A stretch of 64,000 bases of DNA from Nitrosomonas supralitoralis (lineage in GTDB: Bacteria > Pseudomonadota > Gammaproteobacteria > Burkholderiales > Nitrosomonadaceae). Below are positions 37,878 to 46,768 of the stretch, one piece after another (the first letter of the stretch is position 1; each line of letters begins with the position of its first letter). Both the position numbers and the translations under genes were made by a program. The DNA lies in the NCBI RefSeq assembly GCF_003011925.2, contig NZ_PXXU01000010.1, forward strand, positions 20,023-84,022. The letters are read 5' to 3'. A model generated the notes under the pieces. It searched no databases, had not been told where the DNA came from, and worked only from the letters and a program-made list of their open reading frames with translations.

Positions 37878-38957
37878 ATGCCACAAGCCATTATCGATCA
37901 ATATAAAGCAGTCATTTGTAGCGCGACGGAGAACAAATCTTCACTACAAATACGCGGCGGCGGTACCAAACATTTTTATGGTAATCCGTCATTCGGGCAA
38001 AAAGATACGTTGCTGGATACAACGGCATATAGCGGCATTATTGATTACGAACCGAGTGAACTGGTGATTACAGCGCGTGCGGGTACGCGCTTAGTAGATC
38101 TGGAGACTTTGCTAGCGCAGCATGGACAAATGCTGGCATTTGAGCCGCCGCATTTTGGTGCAAATGCGACTTTGGGCGGTTGTATCGCTGCTGGTTTATC
38201 AGGTCCGCGTCGTGTTGCTGCTGGTGCGTCACGTGATTTCGTATTGGGTACGAGATTGCTCGACGGAAGAGGTGGAGATTTACGCTTTGGCGGGCAAGTG
38301 ATGAAAAATGTCGCTGGTTATGATGTTTCCCGATTGATGGTGGGGGCCATGGGTACGTTAGGTGTATTGTTGGAAGTTTCACTGAAAGTCTTGCCAAAAC
38401 CACCGATTGAAATTACGGTGCAGATGCCCATGGATGAAGCTGCAGCGATTGAAAAAATGAATCAATGGGCTAGTAAGCCGCTGCCGATTTCGGCGACTTG
38501 TTATGTTGATGGTGTGTTGTTGCTCAGGCTGTCTGGTGCTGAATCAGCAGTGCGAGCTGCACAGATAAAATTGGGAGGTGAAGAGCTGGCAGAAGATAGG
38601 GACTTCTGGCAATCGGTGCGCGAGCAGTCGCATGACTTTTTTCAATCAGATAAACAACTGTGGCGTTTATCGATTAAATCTACAACAGCGCCTCTGTCAC
38701 TGCCCGGAAAACAATTGTTGGAGTGGAGTGGTGGCCTAAGGTGGTTGCTTTGCGATGCAAACAGTGTAGATCAGGATTTAATTCGTAAAACAGCTAAAGA
38801 TGCTGGCGGTCATGCTACGTTATTTCGTAGTGATGCGTTTCGTACTGATGTGTTTCATCCGCTAGATCCGGTCATGATGAAAATTCATCGTTTGCTGAAA
38901 GAGAAGTTTGATCCCTCGGGAATCTTTAATCCCGGCCGGCTTTATTCAGAATTATAA
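37878..38957 (+). CDS. glcE: glycolate oxidase subunit GlcE
   Basis: GlcE (359 residues) is the second FAD-binding subunit of glycolate oxidase. It has a type 4 FAD domain (LQIRGGGTKHFYGNP, FGANATLGGCIAAGLSGPRR, and GGQVMKNVAGYDVSRLMVGAMGTLG). It ends FDPSGIFNPGRLYSEL. It begins five bases after glcD, and glcF starts directly after its stop. Confidence 0.94.
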   Translation: MPQAIIDQYKAVICSATENKSSLQIRGGGTKHFYGNPSFGQKDTLLDTTAYSGIIDYEPSELVITARAGTRLVDLETLLAQHGQMLAFEPPHFGANATLGGCIAAGLSGPRRVAAGASRDFVLGTRLLDGRGGDLRFGGQVMKNVAGYDVSRLMVGAMGTLGVLLEVSLKVLPKPPIEITVQMPMDEAAAIEKMNQWASKPLPISATCYVDGVLLLRLSGAESAVRAAQIKLGGEELAEDRDFWQSVREQSHDFFQSDKQLWRLSIKSTTAPLSLPGKQLLEWSGGLRWLLCDANSVDQDLIRKTAKDAGGHATLFRSDAFRTDVFHPLDPVMMKIHRLLKEKFDPSGIFNPGRLYSEL

Positions 38958-40208
38958 ATGCAAACCAAGCTTGCTGATTTTATAAGAAATTCACCGCAAG
39001 GACAGGAAGCGGATGCCATTTTGCGTAGCTGCGTGCATTGCGGCTTTTGTCTGGCTACTTGCCCTACCTATCAGATTCTGGGTGATGAGTTGGATAGTCC
39101 GCGCGGCCGTATTTATTTGATGAAACAAATGCTGGAGGGACAACTAGTCACGCAAAAAACGCAGTTGCATCTGGATCGTTGCCTGACTTGCCGCGCCTGT
39201 GAAACGACTTGTCCTTCAGGTGTACGTTATGGTGCTTTGGTGGATATCAGTCGTGGCATAATTGAGAAACAGGTAAAGCGTAATCTTGGATCAGCGGTGT
39301 TGCGTTATACATTACGGAAGATCTTGCCTAATCCATTACTGTTCAATGCATTGTTGAAGGCAGGTCAGATTGTGCGCCCATTCTTGCCGCAGCGCTTCAA
39401 AAGAAAAATTCCGGTTAAGCCTGTTCCTGCCAGTGCATGGCCTGCAGAGCAGCATGCGCGAAAAATGTTGGTTCTTGACGGTTGCGTGCAACCGACATTG
39501 GCGCCTAGCATTAATGCCGCTACCGCGCGCGTGTTAAACAGTCTGGGCATATCATTGATCAAGGCTGAAAATGCAGGGTGTTGTGGTGCAGTCACCTTTC
39601 ATTTGAATGCCCAACAGGATGGGCTTGATTATATGCGGCGCAATATTGATGCTTGGTGGCCTTTCGTTGAACAAAAAGCAATCGAAGCGATTGTGATGAC
39701 TGCCAGTGGATGTGGTGTAACGGTCAAAGAATATGGGCACTTATTAAGTCATGATGCGAATTATGCAGAAAAAGCAGCGAATATTTCAGCTTTGACCAAA
39801 GATATTAGTGAGGTGTTATTGCTTGAAACCGAGAATCTCCAAGAATTGGCTAAATCAAGATTAGAATTGAATCAAACAAAATTATCTTTTCATTCGCCTT
39901 GTACTTTGCAACATGGCATGAAAATTCGTGGTGTAGTGGAGCGGATTCTGATGGCGGTCGGTTTTGAGCTAACCATTGTACCCAATGCACATCTATGCTG
40001 TGGTTCAGCAGGTACGTATTCAATTTTGCAACCTGAACTTTCACAGCAGCTATTGAAAAATAAAGTCATTGCTCTTGAGTCAGGAAAACCGGCTCAGGTT
40101 GCTACGGCAAATATCGGGTGTTTGATGCACTTGCAAAATGGCACATCAATACCAGTGAAGCACTGGATTGAGTTATTGGATGAGCGATTAACTCGTCATA
40201 AAGTATGA
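38958..40208 (+). CDS. glcF: glycolate oxidase iron-sulfur subunit GlcF
   Basis: GlcF (416 residues) passes electrons from the flavin subunits to the membrane quinone pool. Two 4Fe-4S motifs are at the N-terminus: CVHCGFCLATCPTY (about residues 22-35) and CLTCRACETTCPSG (about 75-88). Two CCG domains follow, with NAGCCGAV and HLCCGSAGTY. It is the last gene of the garR-glcDEF operon; glcG and malate synthase are absent from the window. A 231-base gap follows (40209-40439), with no clear terminator. Confidence 0.95.
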   Translation: MQTKLADFIRNSPQGQEADAILRSCVHCGFCLATCPTYQILGDELDSPRGRIYLMKQMLEGQLVTQKTQLHLDRCLTCRACETTCPSGVRYGALVDISRGIIEKQVKRNLGSAVLRYTLRKILPNPLLFNALLKAGQIVRPFLPQRFKRKIPVKPVPASAWPAEQHARKMLVLDGCVQPTLAPSINAATARVLNSLGISLIKAENAGCCGAVTFHLNAQQDGLDYMRRNIDAWWPFVEQKAIEAIVMTASGCGVTVKEYGHLLSHDANYAEKAANISALTKDISEVLLLETENLQELAKSRLELNQTKLSFHSPCTLQHGMKIRGVVERILMAVGFELTIVPNAHLCCGSAGTYSILQPELSQQLLKNKVIALESGKPAQVATANIGCLMHLQNGTSIPVKHWIELLDERLTRHKV

Positions 40209-40439
40209 GGTTACTTTTTTCTCAGTAAATGAATTTTTTCAAGCAACGATGCTGCTCTGAATTGCTCTGGATTTAATCGGATGCTCGCTAACACAGCTTT
40301 CTTTAGAATTAACTTTCCAATTATTTTTCAATCAGAGCCTTAACTGGATAAAGTACTTGTTCTTTGCGACAGGATAAAGGAACCCCGCGATTTTTCAGTT
40401 TCTGATAAAATCATCGTTTAAAAACATAATAGAATTAAT

Positions 40440-40874
40440 ATGGAATTATCAATATTTCAAGATCATTTTTTACTGAGGTTGGAAAATCTTCTCTTTGTTA
40501 TTACGGCATTAGTCAGTGGATCATTGTTATTGTGGCCTATGCTTACGCAGCGTGGCATTAAAGAGGTTGATGCACGAGCAGTGGTACAATTAATCAACTA
40601 TCAGGATGCGTTAGTGCTAGATGTTCGTGATGATAGCGAGTATGCAGCAGGCCATTTACCAAACTCTAAACATATTCCCGCTGAAAAAATTGCAGAGCGC
40701 TGGACAGAGATTCAGAAGTTTAAGGAAAAACCTATTGTTGTAATATATCGCAGCGGTATTCGATCAAACAATCCCAGTCAGGTATTGAAGAAAAATGGTT
40801 TTTTACAGGTGATTAATCTGATGGGTGGTATTGACGCGTGGAAGCGCGCTGGTTTGCCTATTGCGAAGCGCTAA
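40440..40874 (+). CDS. membrane-anchored rhodanese-like protein, active-site Cys replaced
   Basis: The 144-residue protein has an N-terminal membrane helix (LLFVITALVSGSLLLWPM, about residues 17-34) and a rhodanese domain like that of E. coli YibN. The active-site loop reads VVIYRSGIRSN. The position that holds the sulfur-carrying cysteine in YibN (VYCRSGNRS) is Tyr103 here (codon 40746-40748). TAT can arise from TGT by one base change. Sulfur transfer by the usual mechanism should not be possible. The gene opens a run to grxC, secB and gpsA, which is a common betaproteobacterial order. Confidence 0.88.
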   Translation: MELSIFQDHFLLRLENLLFVITALVSGSLLLWPMLTQRGIKEVDARAVVQLINYQDALVLDVRDDSEYAAGHLPNSKHIPAEKIAERWTEIQKFKEKPIVVIYRSGIRSNNPSQVLKKNGFLQVINLMGGIDAWKRAGLPIAKR

Positions 40875-40880
40875 AAACCT

Positions 40881-41138
40881 ATGCCCAAAGTGATTATGTA
40901 TACAACGAATTTTTGTCCATATTGTAAAATGGCCGAGAATTTATTGCGTTCAAAAGGTGTTGAGGAAATTGAAAAAATCCGTATTGATTTGGATCCTGAT
41001 CAACGCTCTGAAATGATGAATAAAACCGGCCGTCGCACGGTTCCTCAAATTTACATCGGGGATCGGCATGTCGGAGGTTATGATGATCTAACACAACTTG
41101 ATCGTAAGGGGGAATTGGTGGCATTACTGGCAACTTGA
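40881..41138 (+). CDS. grxC: glutaredoxin 3
   Basis: This 85-residue glutaredoxin has the dithiol active site C12-P-Y-C15, the TVPQIYIG cis-proline motif and the GGYDDL glutathione-binding residues. It reduces disulfides in the cytoplasm with glutathione. It starts six bases after the rhodanese-like gene. Confidence 0.95.
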   Translation: MPKVIMYTTNFCPYCKMAENLLRSKGVEEIEKIRIDLDPDQRSEMMNKTGRRTVPQIYIGDRHVGGYDDLTQLDRKGELVALLAT

Positions 41139-41166
41139 TCGCAAAATTTAAGTGTTTACTTGCGAT
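41138..41166 (+). terminator. hairpin between grxC and secB
   Basis: ATCGCAA at 41138 and TTGCGAT at 41160 can form a seven-pair stem with a 15-base loop, starting at the last base of grxC. It lacks a clean U tract (TTGCAATATAAG follows), so it may be an mRNA-stabilising hairpin rather than a terminator. Confidence 0.25.
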
Positions 41167-41210
41167 TTGCAATATAAGTTAACTTTTTAAATCACTACTG
41201 GATATTAAAT

Positions 41211-41648
41211 ATGAGTGAGCAACAGCAACCAGTTTTTGCTATAGAGAAAATTTATGTGAAGGATTTATCTCTTGAGATTCCTAATGCACCTAAAATTTTT
41301 CTAGAAAGAGATACGCCCGAGATTAATTTGCAGCTTGGAACTAAAAATCAGAGTATTGATGCAGGTTTATACGAAGTGCTCTTAACAGTAACGGTTACAG
41401 CTAAGATTAAAGACAAAATTATGTTTCTGGTTGAGACTCAACAGGCAGGCATTTTTCGTATTCAGAATATTCCGGATGAAGAGGTGGATCCCGTTCTGGG
41501 TATCGGATGTCCTAATATTCTTTTTCCCTATTTACGTGAAGTAGTATCGGATGTTGTGACTAGGGCCGGTTTTCCACCGGTAATACTCAATCCGGTAAAT
41601 TTTGAAGCTATTTATCAACAAAAGAAAGCTGAGTCCAACGCAAACTAA
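41211..41648 (+). CDS. secB: protein-export chaperone SecB
   Basis: SecB (145 residues) holds precursors unfolded and hands them to SecA. Family features are [20 protein letters not shown] at the start and the core [25 protein letters not shown]. It is acidic and tetrameric in known cases. It lies between grxC and the SH3 gene in the usual order with gpsA. Confidence 0.96.
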   Translation: MSEQQQPVFAIEKIYVKDLSLEIPNAPKIFLERDTPEINLQLGTKNQSIDAGLYEVLLTVTVTAKIKDKIMFLVETQQAGIFRIQNIPDEEVDPVLGIGCPNILFPYLREVVSDVVTRAGFPPVILNPVNFEAIYQQKKAESNAN

Positions 41649-41684
41649 ACGAATATGAGGTTTGGAGCCTGACGTAACCCTATT

Positions 41685-42167
41685 ATGATTAAAGTTTTGC
41701 AGAATCGATTTCGTTGGTTGAAATATAAAAAACTGATCGTTATGATTAGTATCAGTTTTTTATTCCCGGGCTACGTGACCGCTGAGATGAATTTTTTTTC
41801 AATAGCCGAGAATGCAATCGTTATGTATGATGCGCCGTCATTACAAGCTGATAAATTGTTTGTTGCAGGTCGCCATCTTCCGGTTGAGGTCGTGGTGGAT
41901 GTCGATGGATGGGCAAAAGTTCGTGATAGCAGCGGGGGCCTTGCTTGGATTCAGAAGAAAGACTTGAGTCAGCAACGATACGTTATTGTGACAGTGCCAT
42001 TGGCTGATGTTTATCAATACGCTGATATTAACTCAGAATTAGTATTTCAGGCTGAAGAGAATATCGTTATGGAATGGCTGCAGTCTGATTCCAATGGTTG
42101 GGTAAAAGTACGTCATCCCGATGGACAAATAGGCTTTGTCAAAGTCAATCAGGTTTGGGGTTCATGA
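41685..42167 (+). CDS. exported bacterial SH3-domain protein
   Basis: The 160-residue protein has an N-terminal signal-like helix (LIVMISISFLFPGYVTAE, ending near residue 34). Two SH3-like repeats follow, each with a tryptophan-glycine turn (VDGWAKVRDSSGG and SNGWVKVRHPDGQIG). Such proteins usually sit in the periplasm and bind peptidoglycan or partner proteins. The stop overlaps the gpsA start by four bases. Confidence 0.8.
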   Translation: MIKVLQNRFRWLKYKKLIVMISISFLFPGYVTAEMNFFSIAENAIVMYDAPSLQADKLFVAGRHLPVEVVVDVDGWAKVRDSSGGLAWIQKKDLSQQRYVIVTVPLADVYQYADINSELVFQAEENIVMEWLQSDSNGWVKVRHPDGQIGFVKVNQVWGS

Positions 42168-43156
42168 AAATTGCGATACTGGGTGCAGGTGCATGGGGCT
42201 CAGCATTAGCAATAAGTTTCTCGATACGCCATCAAATTAATTTGTGGACGAAAGATCCAGATCATGCCGTTGATATGGGTAATCGACGCATTAATCAAGC
42301 TTTCCTACCTGGATATTCATTACCTGCATCTCTAAAAATCACCTCGCAACTTATCGAGGCATTGGAGGGTGTTGATCTGGCTTTGATTGTTGTTCCCATT
42401 GCAGGATTGCGCGAAACTTTACGGGCTATCGTTTCAAACAATATCAGAATACCGATTATATGGGGGTGTAAGGGCTTTGAAACAGAAACCGCTTATCTGC
42501 CGCATCAAATAGTTGAAGAAGAGTATGGTGACATACTTTCATATTGCGGAGTTCTATCAGGTCCCAGTTTTGCAGAAGAAGTTGCACAAGGTTTGCCGAC
42601 AGCTTTGACATTTGCCTCAAGCAATCCTGAATTTTCAAGCAGAGTATCAGCTGAATTGCATAGCTCTATACTGAGAATCTATACTAGTCAGGACATTATT
42701 GGCGTGGAAACAGGAGGTGCGATAAAGAATGTAATTACTATCGCAGTAGGTATCTCTGACGGTATTGGATTTGGTTACAATGCACGTGCCGCCCTAATTA
42801 CTCGTGGGTTAATGGAAATTACTCGTCTAGGTCTTGGTCTAGGCGGAAAGATGGAGACTTTTATGGGACTGGCTGGCGTAGGTGATTTGATTTTAACAAG
42901 TACTGGTGATCTATCTCGGAATAGAAAGGTAGGATTGATGCTGGCCGCAGGGAAAACATTGCATGATATTTTGAATGAGTTGGGGCATGTTGCTGAAGGT
43001 GTGCATACCGCGCGGTCAGTGCTGAAATTAGGTAAGAAATTGAATATTGAAATGCCGATTACACAAGCGGTTTGCAGTATTTTACACGAAGGTGTATCGG
43101 CCCGAAGCGCTGTCGAAGTGTTGTTAAATCGTGAGCAGAAATCAGAAATTTATTGA
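42164..43156 (+). CDS. gpsA: glycerol-3-phosphate dehydrogenase [NAD(P)+]
   Basis: GpsA reduces dihydroxyacetone phosphate to glycerol-3-phosphate for phospholipids. The ATG at 42164 gives 330 residues starting MKIAILGAGAWGSALA with the dinucleotide-binding GxGxxG. A start at 42098 would lie inside the SH3 gene. LSGPSFAEEVAQGLPTA and the catalytic-lysine region ETGGAIKNVITIAVGISDGIGFG are conserved, as is GLAGVGDLILTSTGDLSRNRKVG. The following 241 bases hold the hupB promoter. Confidence 0.95.
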   Translation: MKIAILGAGAWGSALAISFSIRHQINLWTKDPDHAVDMGNRRINQAFLPGYSLPASLKITSQLIEALEGVDLALIVVPIAGLRETLRAIVSNNIRIPIIWGCKGFETETAYLPHQIVEEEYGDILSYCGVLSGPSFAEEVAQGLPTALTFASSNPEFSSRVSAELHSSILRIYTSQDIIGVETGGAIKNVITIAVGISDGIGFGYNARAALITRGLMEITRLGLGLGGKMETFMGLAGVGDLILTSTGDLSRNRKVGLMLAAGKTLHDILNELGHVAEGVHTARSVLKLGKKLNIEMPITQAVCSILHEGVSARSAVEVLLNREQKSEIY

Positions 43157-43309
43157 TATTGAATCGATTCGGGAAAGTAAGATTAATTTCTATTTATTTG
43201 CTATCAAGAGATTGTTTATAATGATTTATTGTTTGAGAAAATTAAAAAATGTTTCTTTTGTAACATGGATCAGTCAAATAAATGATGTATCAGGAACGCC
43301 TTAATTTGC

Positions 43310-43338
43310 TTGACCGAGCGCTAACAGCTTGATATAAG
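43310..43338 (+). promoter_or_regulatory. probable hupB promoter
   Basis: TTGACC at 43310 and TATAAG at 43333 are 17 bases apart, each five of six against the sigma-70 consensus. The predicted transcription start lies about 50 bases upstream of the HU start codon, which has a strong AGAAGGGG ribosome-binding site. Confidence 0.6.
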
Positions 43339-43397
43339 TGCGTCTGCAGTATTTGCTTGTGATTTAATTACCATTATAAACTTAGAAGGGGAATTAT

Positions 43398-43670
43398 ATG
43401 AACAAATCCGAACTCATTGAAGCTATCGCAAAATCGGCTAAAATTTCTAAAGCTTCAGCAGGCAGCGCATTAGATGGAGCATTAACTGCAATAAAAGGAG
43501 CGCTTAAAAACAATGACAGTGTAACTTTGGTCGGATTTGGAACTTTTAAAGTGGGTACAAGAGCTGCACGAACGGGCCGAAATCCTCGTACCGGCGCAGC
43601 CATTAAGATCAAGGCAGCTAAGGTTCCAAAATTCAGTGCTGGTAAAGCACTTAAAGATGCAGTAAACTAG
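43398..43670 (+). CDS. hupB: DNA-binding protein HU
   Basis: HU is a small nucleoid protein that bends DNA. The 90-residue sequence begins [20 protein letters not shown] and has the DNA-contacting arm [21 protein letters not shown] with its conserved proline. The next features, two tRNA genes and ppiD, match the common hupB-ppiD neighbourhood, though lon is not on its left; gpsA is. Confidence 0.96.
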   Translation: MNKSELIEAIAKSAKISKASAGSALDGALTAIKGALKNNDSVTLVGFGTFKVGTRAARTGRNPRTGAAIKIKAAKVPKFSAGKALKDAVN

Positions 43671-43685
43671 CGCACTTTCTGATTG

Positions 43686-43761
43686 GGGTGCTTAGCTCAG
43701 CTGGTAGAGCGTCGCCCTTACAAGGCGAATGTCGGCGGTTCGATCCCGTCAGCACCCACCA
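43686..43761 (+). tRNA. tRNA-Val (TAC)
   Basis: The 76-base cloverleaf has the acceptor pair GGGTGCT/AGCACCC, D arm GCTCAGCTGGTAGAGC, anticodon loop with TAC, and T arm GTTCGATCC. The encoded CCA end is at 43759-43761. It starts 15 bases after the hupB stop. Confidence 0.96.
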
Positions 43762-43782
43762 ATCAACAAAATAGCTAGTTCT

Positions 43783-43859
43783 GGAGTGGTAGTTCAGTTG
43801 GTTAGAATACCGGCCTGTCACGCCGGGGGTCGCGGGTTCGAGTCCCGTCCACTCCGCCA
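43783..43859 (+). tRNA. tRNA-Asp (GTC)
   Basis: The 77-base cloverleaf has the acceptor GGAGTGG/CCACTCC, an anticodon loop with GTC (CCTGTCACG), T arm GTTCGAGTC and an encoded CCA. It lies 21 bases after tRNA-Val and is probably on the same transcript. Confidence 0.96.
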
Positions 43860-43935
43860 AAACAAAGTAAGAATTAGATAAATACATTAATTCTCTAGTT
43901 TCTTTCCACTTTAATAGTTTTCGTAGATTCTAATT

Positions 43936-45819
43936 GTGTTTGATCTAGTCAACCGAAAAAAACGTATCGTACAAGTTATTCTGGGCTTGGCTGTATTGCC
44001 ATTTATGTTTTGGGGTGTGGAATCATACCGGAGCGATGGTGGTGAAGGCTATGTTGCAATCGTTGAAGGTGAAGAAATTTCTCGACGAGAGTATGAACAA
44101 GCATTACGCGATCACCATGAAAGAATGCGGGCTATGCTTGGTGCAAATTTCGATAGCGCGATGCTTGATAATTTTGAAGTGAGAAATTCTGTACTTGAAA
44201 GACTGATTCAGCAACGATTATTGCATCAAGAAGCTGTTAAAAATGGCTTTGTGGTCTTAGATTCACAGTTAATCAAAACTATTCAAGATGTGCAGGCATT
44301 CCAGAAGAATAATAAATTTTCCAAACAGCAATATGAAGAATTGCTACGTAATCAAGGTCTTACTCCTGCAGTATTTGAATCACGTGTGCGCCAAGAATTA
44401 TTGCTGCAACAATTGCTGGATGGCTATAGTGAATATGCAATCACTCCAAGAACTACTGCTGAGAAAGTACACTATCTTAGTCAAGTTCGTCGTGAGATCA
44501 GTCAATCTAAAATTGCACCCAATCAATTCCTCTCCCAAGTAGTACCTGAAGCAGAAGACATTTCTGCTTATTATGAGCAGCATAAAACTGATTTTGATTT
44601 GCCGGAACGTGCCAAGGTCGAATATCTGGTTTTATCTCTGGATAAGGTGGCAAAAAATGAAACTGTTAGTGATGAAGCGATCGACACTTATTTTTCAGAA
44701 CATCAATCTGAATTTGGTCAATCTGAAGAACGTAAGGCTAGTCATATTTTAATCAGTGTGTCTGCGGATGCATCAGAGGAAGAAAAACAAATAGCACGAA
44801 ATAATGCTGAGAAAATTTTGGAGCAGGTTATACAGAGTCCAGATCAATTCGCAGAAGTGGCAAAAGAGCATTCAGATGATCCTGGTTCAGCCATGCGAGG
44901 AGGTGATCTGGGTTTCTTTAGTCGTGGTGTCATGGTTAAATCTTTTGAGGATAAAATTTTCTCAATGCAACCGGATGAAATCAGTGACATAGTAGAAACA
45001 GATTTTGGCTTGCATATAATTAAGTTAACCGCTATTAAGGAAGAAAGGCACCCAGAACTGGAAGATGTTCGTGAGCAAATTGAGAATAAACTTAAGCTAG
45101 AGATGGTAGAAAGTGTATTTGGTGAAATTGCCGAGGATTTTAGCAATGCTGTGTATGAGCAAGGCGAAAGCCTGCAAGCAGCGGCAGAAAAATTTGAATT
45201 AACCGTAGAAAAGAGTGACTGGATTACAAGAGGTTCTGTAGAACCCGATATACTTTCCAATGAGAATCTCTTGGCATCAATTTTTTCGGATGATGTTATT
45301 TCAAATAATCGTAACACGGAGGCTATCGAAGTTAATCCTGATACATTCGTATCTGCGCGTATTAGTGAATACATGCCAGCTACTGCTCAGCCACTGACAG
45401 CTGTCAAAGATGAGATTGTGGAAATACTCAAGAAGAAGATGGCTGAATCTATGGCTGCTGCAGAAGGGCAAGCGAAACTTGCTCGGTTGCAAGCGGGAGA
45501 AGTTCTTGATGATGTTACTTGGAGTGATGATCAGTTGATTTCTTATATGCAGCCGGAAGGATTGGATCATGAAACTTTGCGAACTATTTTTAGAGCAGAA
45601 ACTGATGAGCTTCCGGTTTATACCGGTGCTGTTAATCCAGAGGGCGAGTTCAATTTAATACGGATTAGTAAAGTAATAGAGCCTGAACCAGTTGATAAAG
45701 TGACGCTTGAAAAATTTACCAAACAGTTGCAGCAAATGATAACCCAAGAAGAAATATCGTCTTATCTTGCTGCAATTAGACAACAGTATGATGTAAAAAT
45801 TAAGCAAAATAGTTTCTGA
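43936..45819 (+). CDS. ppiD: peptidyl-prolyl isomerase PpiD, periplasmic chaperone
   Basis: PpiD is anchored in the inner membrane by one helix (IVQVILGLAVLPFMFWGV, about residues 11-28) and works near the SecYEG exit on emerging proteins. The 627-residue protein has a SurA-like N-terminal chaperone domain to about residue 250. A parvulin domain at about 264-360 follows (KASHILISVSADASEEEK, HSDDPGSAMRGGDLGFFSRG, FGLHIIKL), then a long C-terminal region. The start is GTG, with a weak ribosome-binding site. It faces fabI tail to tail. Confidence 0.93.
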   Translation: MFDLVNRKKRIVQVILGLAVLPFMFWGVESYRSDGGEGYVAIVEGEEISRREYEQALRDHHERMRAMLGANFDSAMLDNFEVRNSVLERLIQQRLLHQEAVKNGFVVLDSQLIKTIQDVQAFQKNNKFSKQQYEELLRNQGLTPAVFESRVRQELLLQQLLDGYSEYAITPRTTAEKVHYLSQVRREISQSKIAPNQFLSQVVPEAEDISAYYEQHKTDFDLPERAKVEYLVLSLDKVAKNETVSDEAIDTYFSEHQSEFGQSEERKASHILISVSADASEEEKQIARNNAEKILEQVIQSPDQFAEVAKEHSDDPGSAMRGGDLGFFSRGVMVKSFEDKIFSMQPDEISDIVETDFGLHIIKLTAIKEERHPELEDVREQIENKLKLEMVESVFGEIAEDFSNAVYEQGESLQAAAEKFELTVEKSDWITRGSVEPDILSNENLLASIFSDDVISNNRNTEAIEVNPDTFVSARISEYMPATAQPLTAVKDEIVEILKKKMAESMAAAEGQAKLARLQAGEVLDDVTWSDDQLISYMQPEGLDHETLRTIFRAETDELPVYTGAVNPEGEFNLIRISKVIEPEPVDKVTLEKFTKQLQQMITQEEISSYLAAIRQQYDVKIKQNSF

Positions 45820-45846
45820 TTGCTTTATCTGCCATTCTAATGGTGC

Positions 45847-46632
45847 TTAATCGATGAGATTAAATGCGACTGTGTTAAAGCCTGCATCAACATAAGTGAT
45901 CTCTCCAGTAATTCCACTAGCCAGATCACTGCATAAGAAAGCAGCGACATTACCTACCTCTTCGATGGTAACATTACGGCGCAATGGTGCAACTTTCTCG
46001 GTATGTCCTAATAATTTTCCAAAATTGCCAATGCCAGCAGCTGCTAAAGTTTTGATTGGCCCGGCAGAGATAGCATTCACACGTATTCCTTTTGGACCTA
46101 AGCTAGATGCCATGAAACGAACATTTGCTTCAAGGCTGGCTTTGGCTAATCCCATTACATTGTAATTGGGCATGACACGGACAGCACCTAAGTAGCTTAA
46201 TGTCAAAAGCGCACCATTCCTTTCATGCATTAATGGCTGGGCAGCCTTGGCAAGAGCAGAGAAACTATAGGCACTGATATCGTGAGCAATGTGAAAAGCC
46301 TCTCTACTGACACTTTCCAGATAATCTCCCACTAAGGCTTCACGTGGTGCAAAAGCAATTGAATGGATAATACAATCCAATCCATTCCAATGCTTTTGAA
46401 GTTGATCAAAGCACATTGAAATTTCCTCGTCACTCGCTACATTGCAAGGAAATAGCAAGTTGCTTTCAAATTCAGCAGCCAGCTTCTCGATCCGACCGCG
46501 AAGTTCTTCGCTTTGATAAGTAAATGCTAATGACGCACCTTCGCGTTTCATGGCTTTTGCGATGCCGTAAGCAATGGATCGATTACTGAGTAATCCTGTA
46601 ATGAGTACATGTTTATTTGCGAGAAATCCCAT
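45847..46632 (-). CDS. fabI: enoyl-[acyl-carrier-protein] reductase FabI
   Basis: FabI reduces the enoyl-ACP double bond in the last step of each fatty-acid elongation round, using NADH. The start at 46632 gives 261 residues from [13 protein letters not shown], with AAGGAA upstream; the ATG at 46665 is rejected. The SDR motifs are the FabI versions: [25 protein letters not shown] and the YxxxxxxK catalytic pair in [16 protein letters not shown] box at 46671-46666 on the minus strand suggests its promoter, although no matching -35 is clear. Pimeloyl-chain synthesis via BioC and BioH depends on this enzyme. Confidence 0.95.
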   Translation of the reverse strand: MGFLANKHVLITGLLSNRSIAYGIAKAMKREGASLAFTYQSEELRGRIEKLAAEFESNLLFPCNVASDEEISMCFDQLQKHWNGLDCIIHSIAFAPREALVGDYLESVSREAFHIAHDISAYSFSALAKAAQPLMHERNGALLTLSYLGAVRVMPNYNVMGLAKASLEANVRFMASSLGPKGIRVNAISAGPIKTLAAAGIGNFGKLLGHTEKVAPLRRNVTIEEVGNVAAFLCSDLASGITGEITYVDAGFNTVAFNLID

Positions 46633-46768
46633 AAATTTTCCTTGTAAAATTGAGCATTCTGGCAAATTATAGCCGAAGGGTCGATTAAGGTGGTGTTAAA
46701 CACAAAATATGTTGAAGATGCGAGTATCATTATTGACATTAAACGGATTCTGGCAAATCGAATTAGCA

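Noticed and set aside
43353..43380. A TTGCTT-16-TATAAA pair just before hupB
   Set aside because: The transcription start would fall inside the ribosome-binding site; the TTGACC-17-TATAAG pair at 43310 is better placed and closer to consensus.
44844..45374. A 176-codon open frame on the minus strand inside ppiD
   Set aside because: It is antisense to a real gene; the serine-rich, low-complexity product is a typical mirror of a Glu/Ala-rich coding strand.
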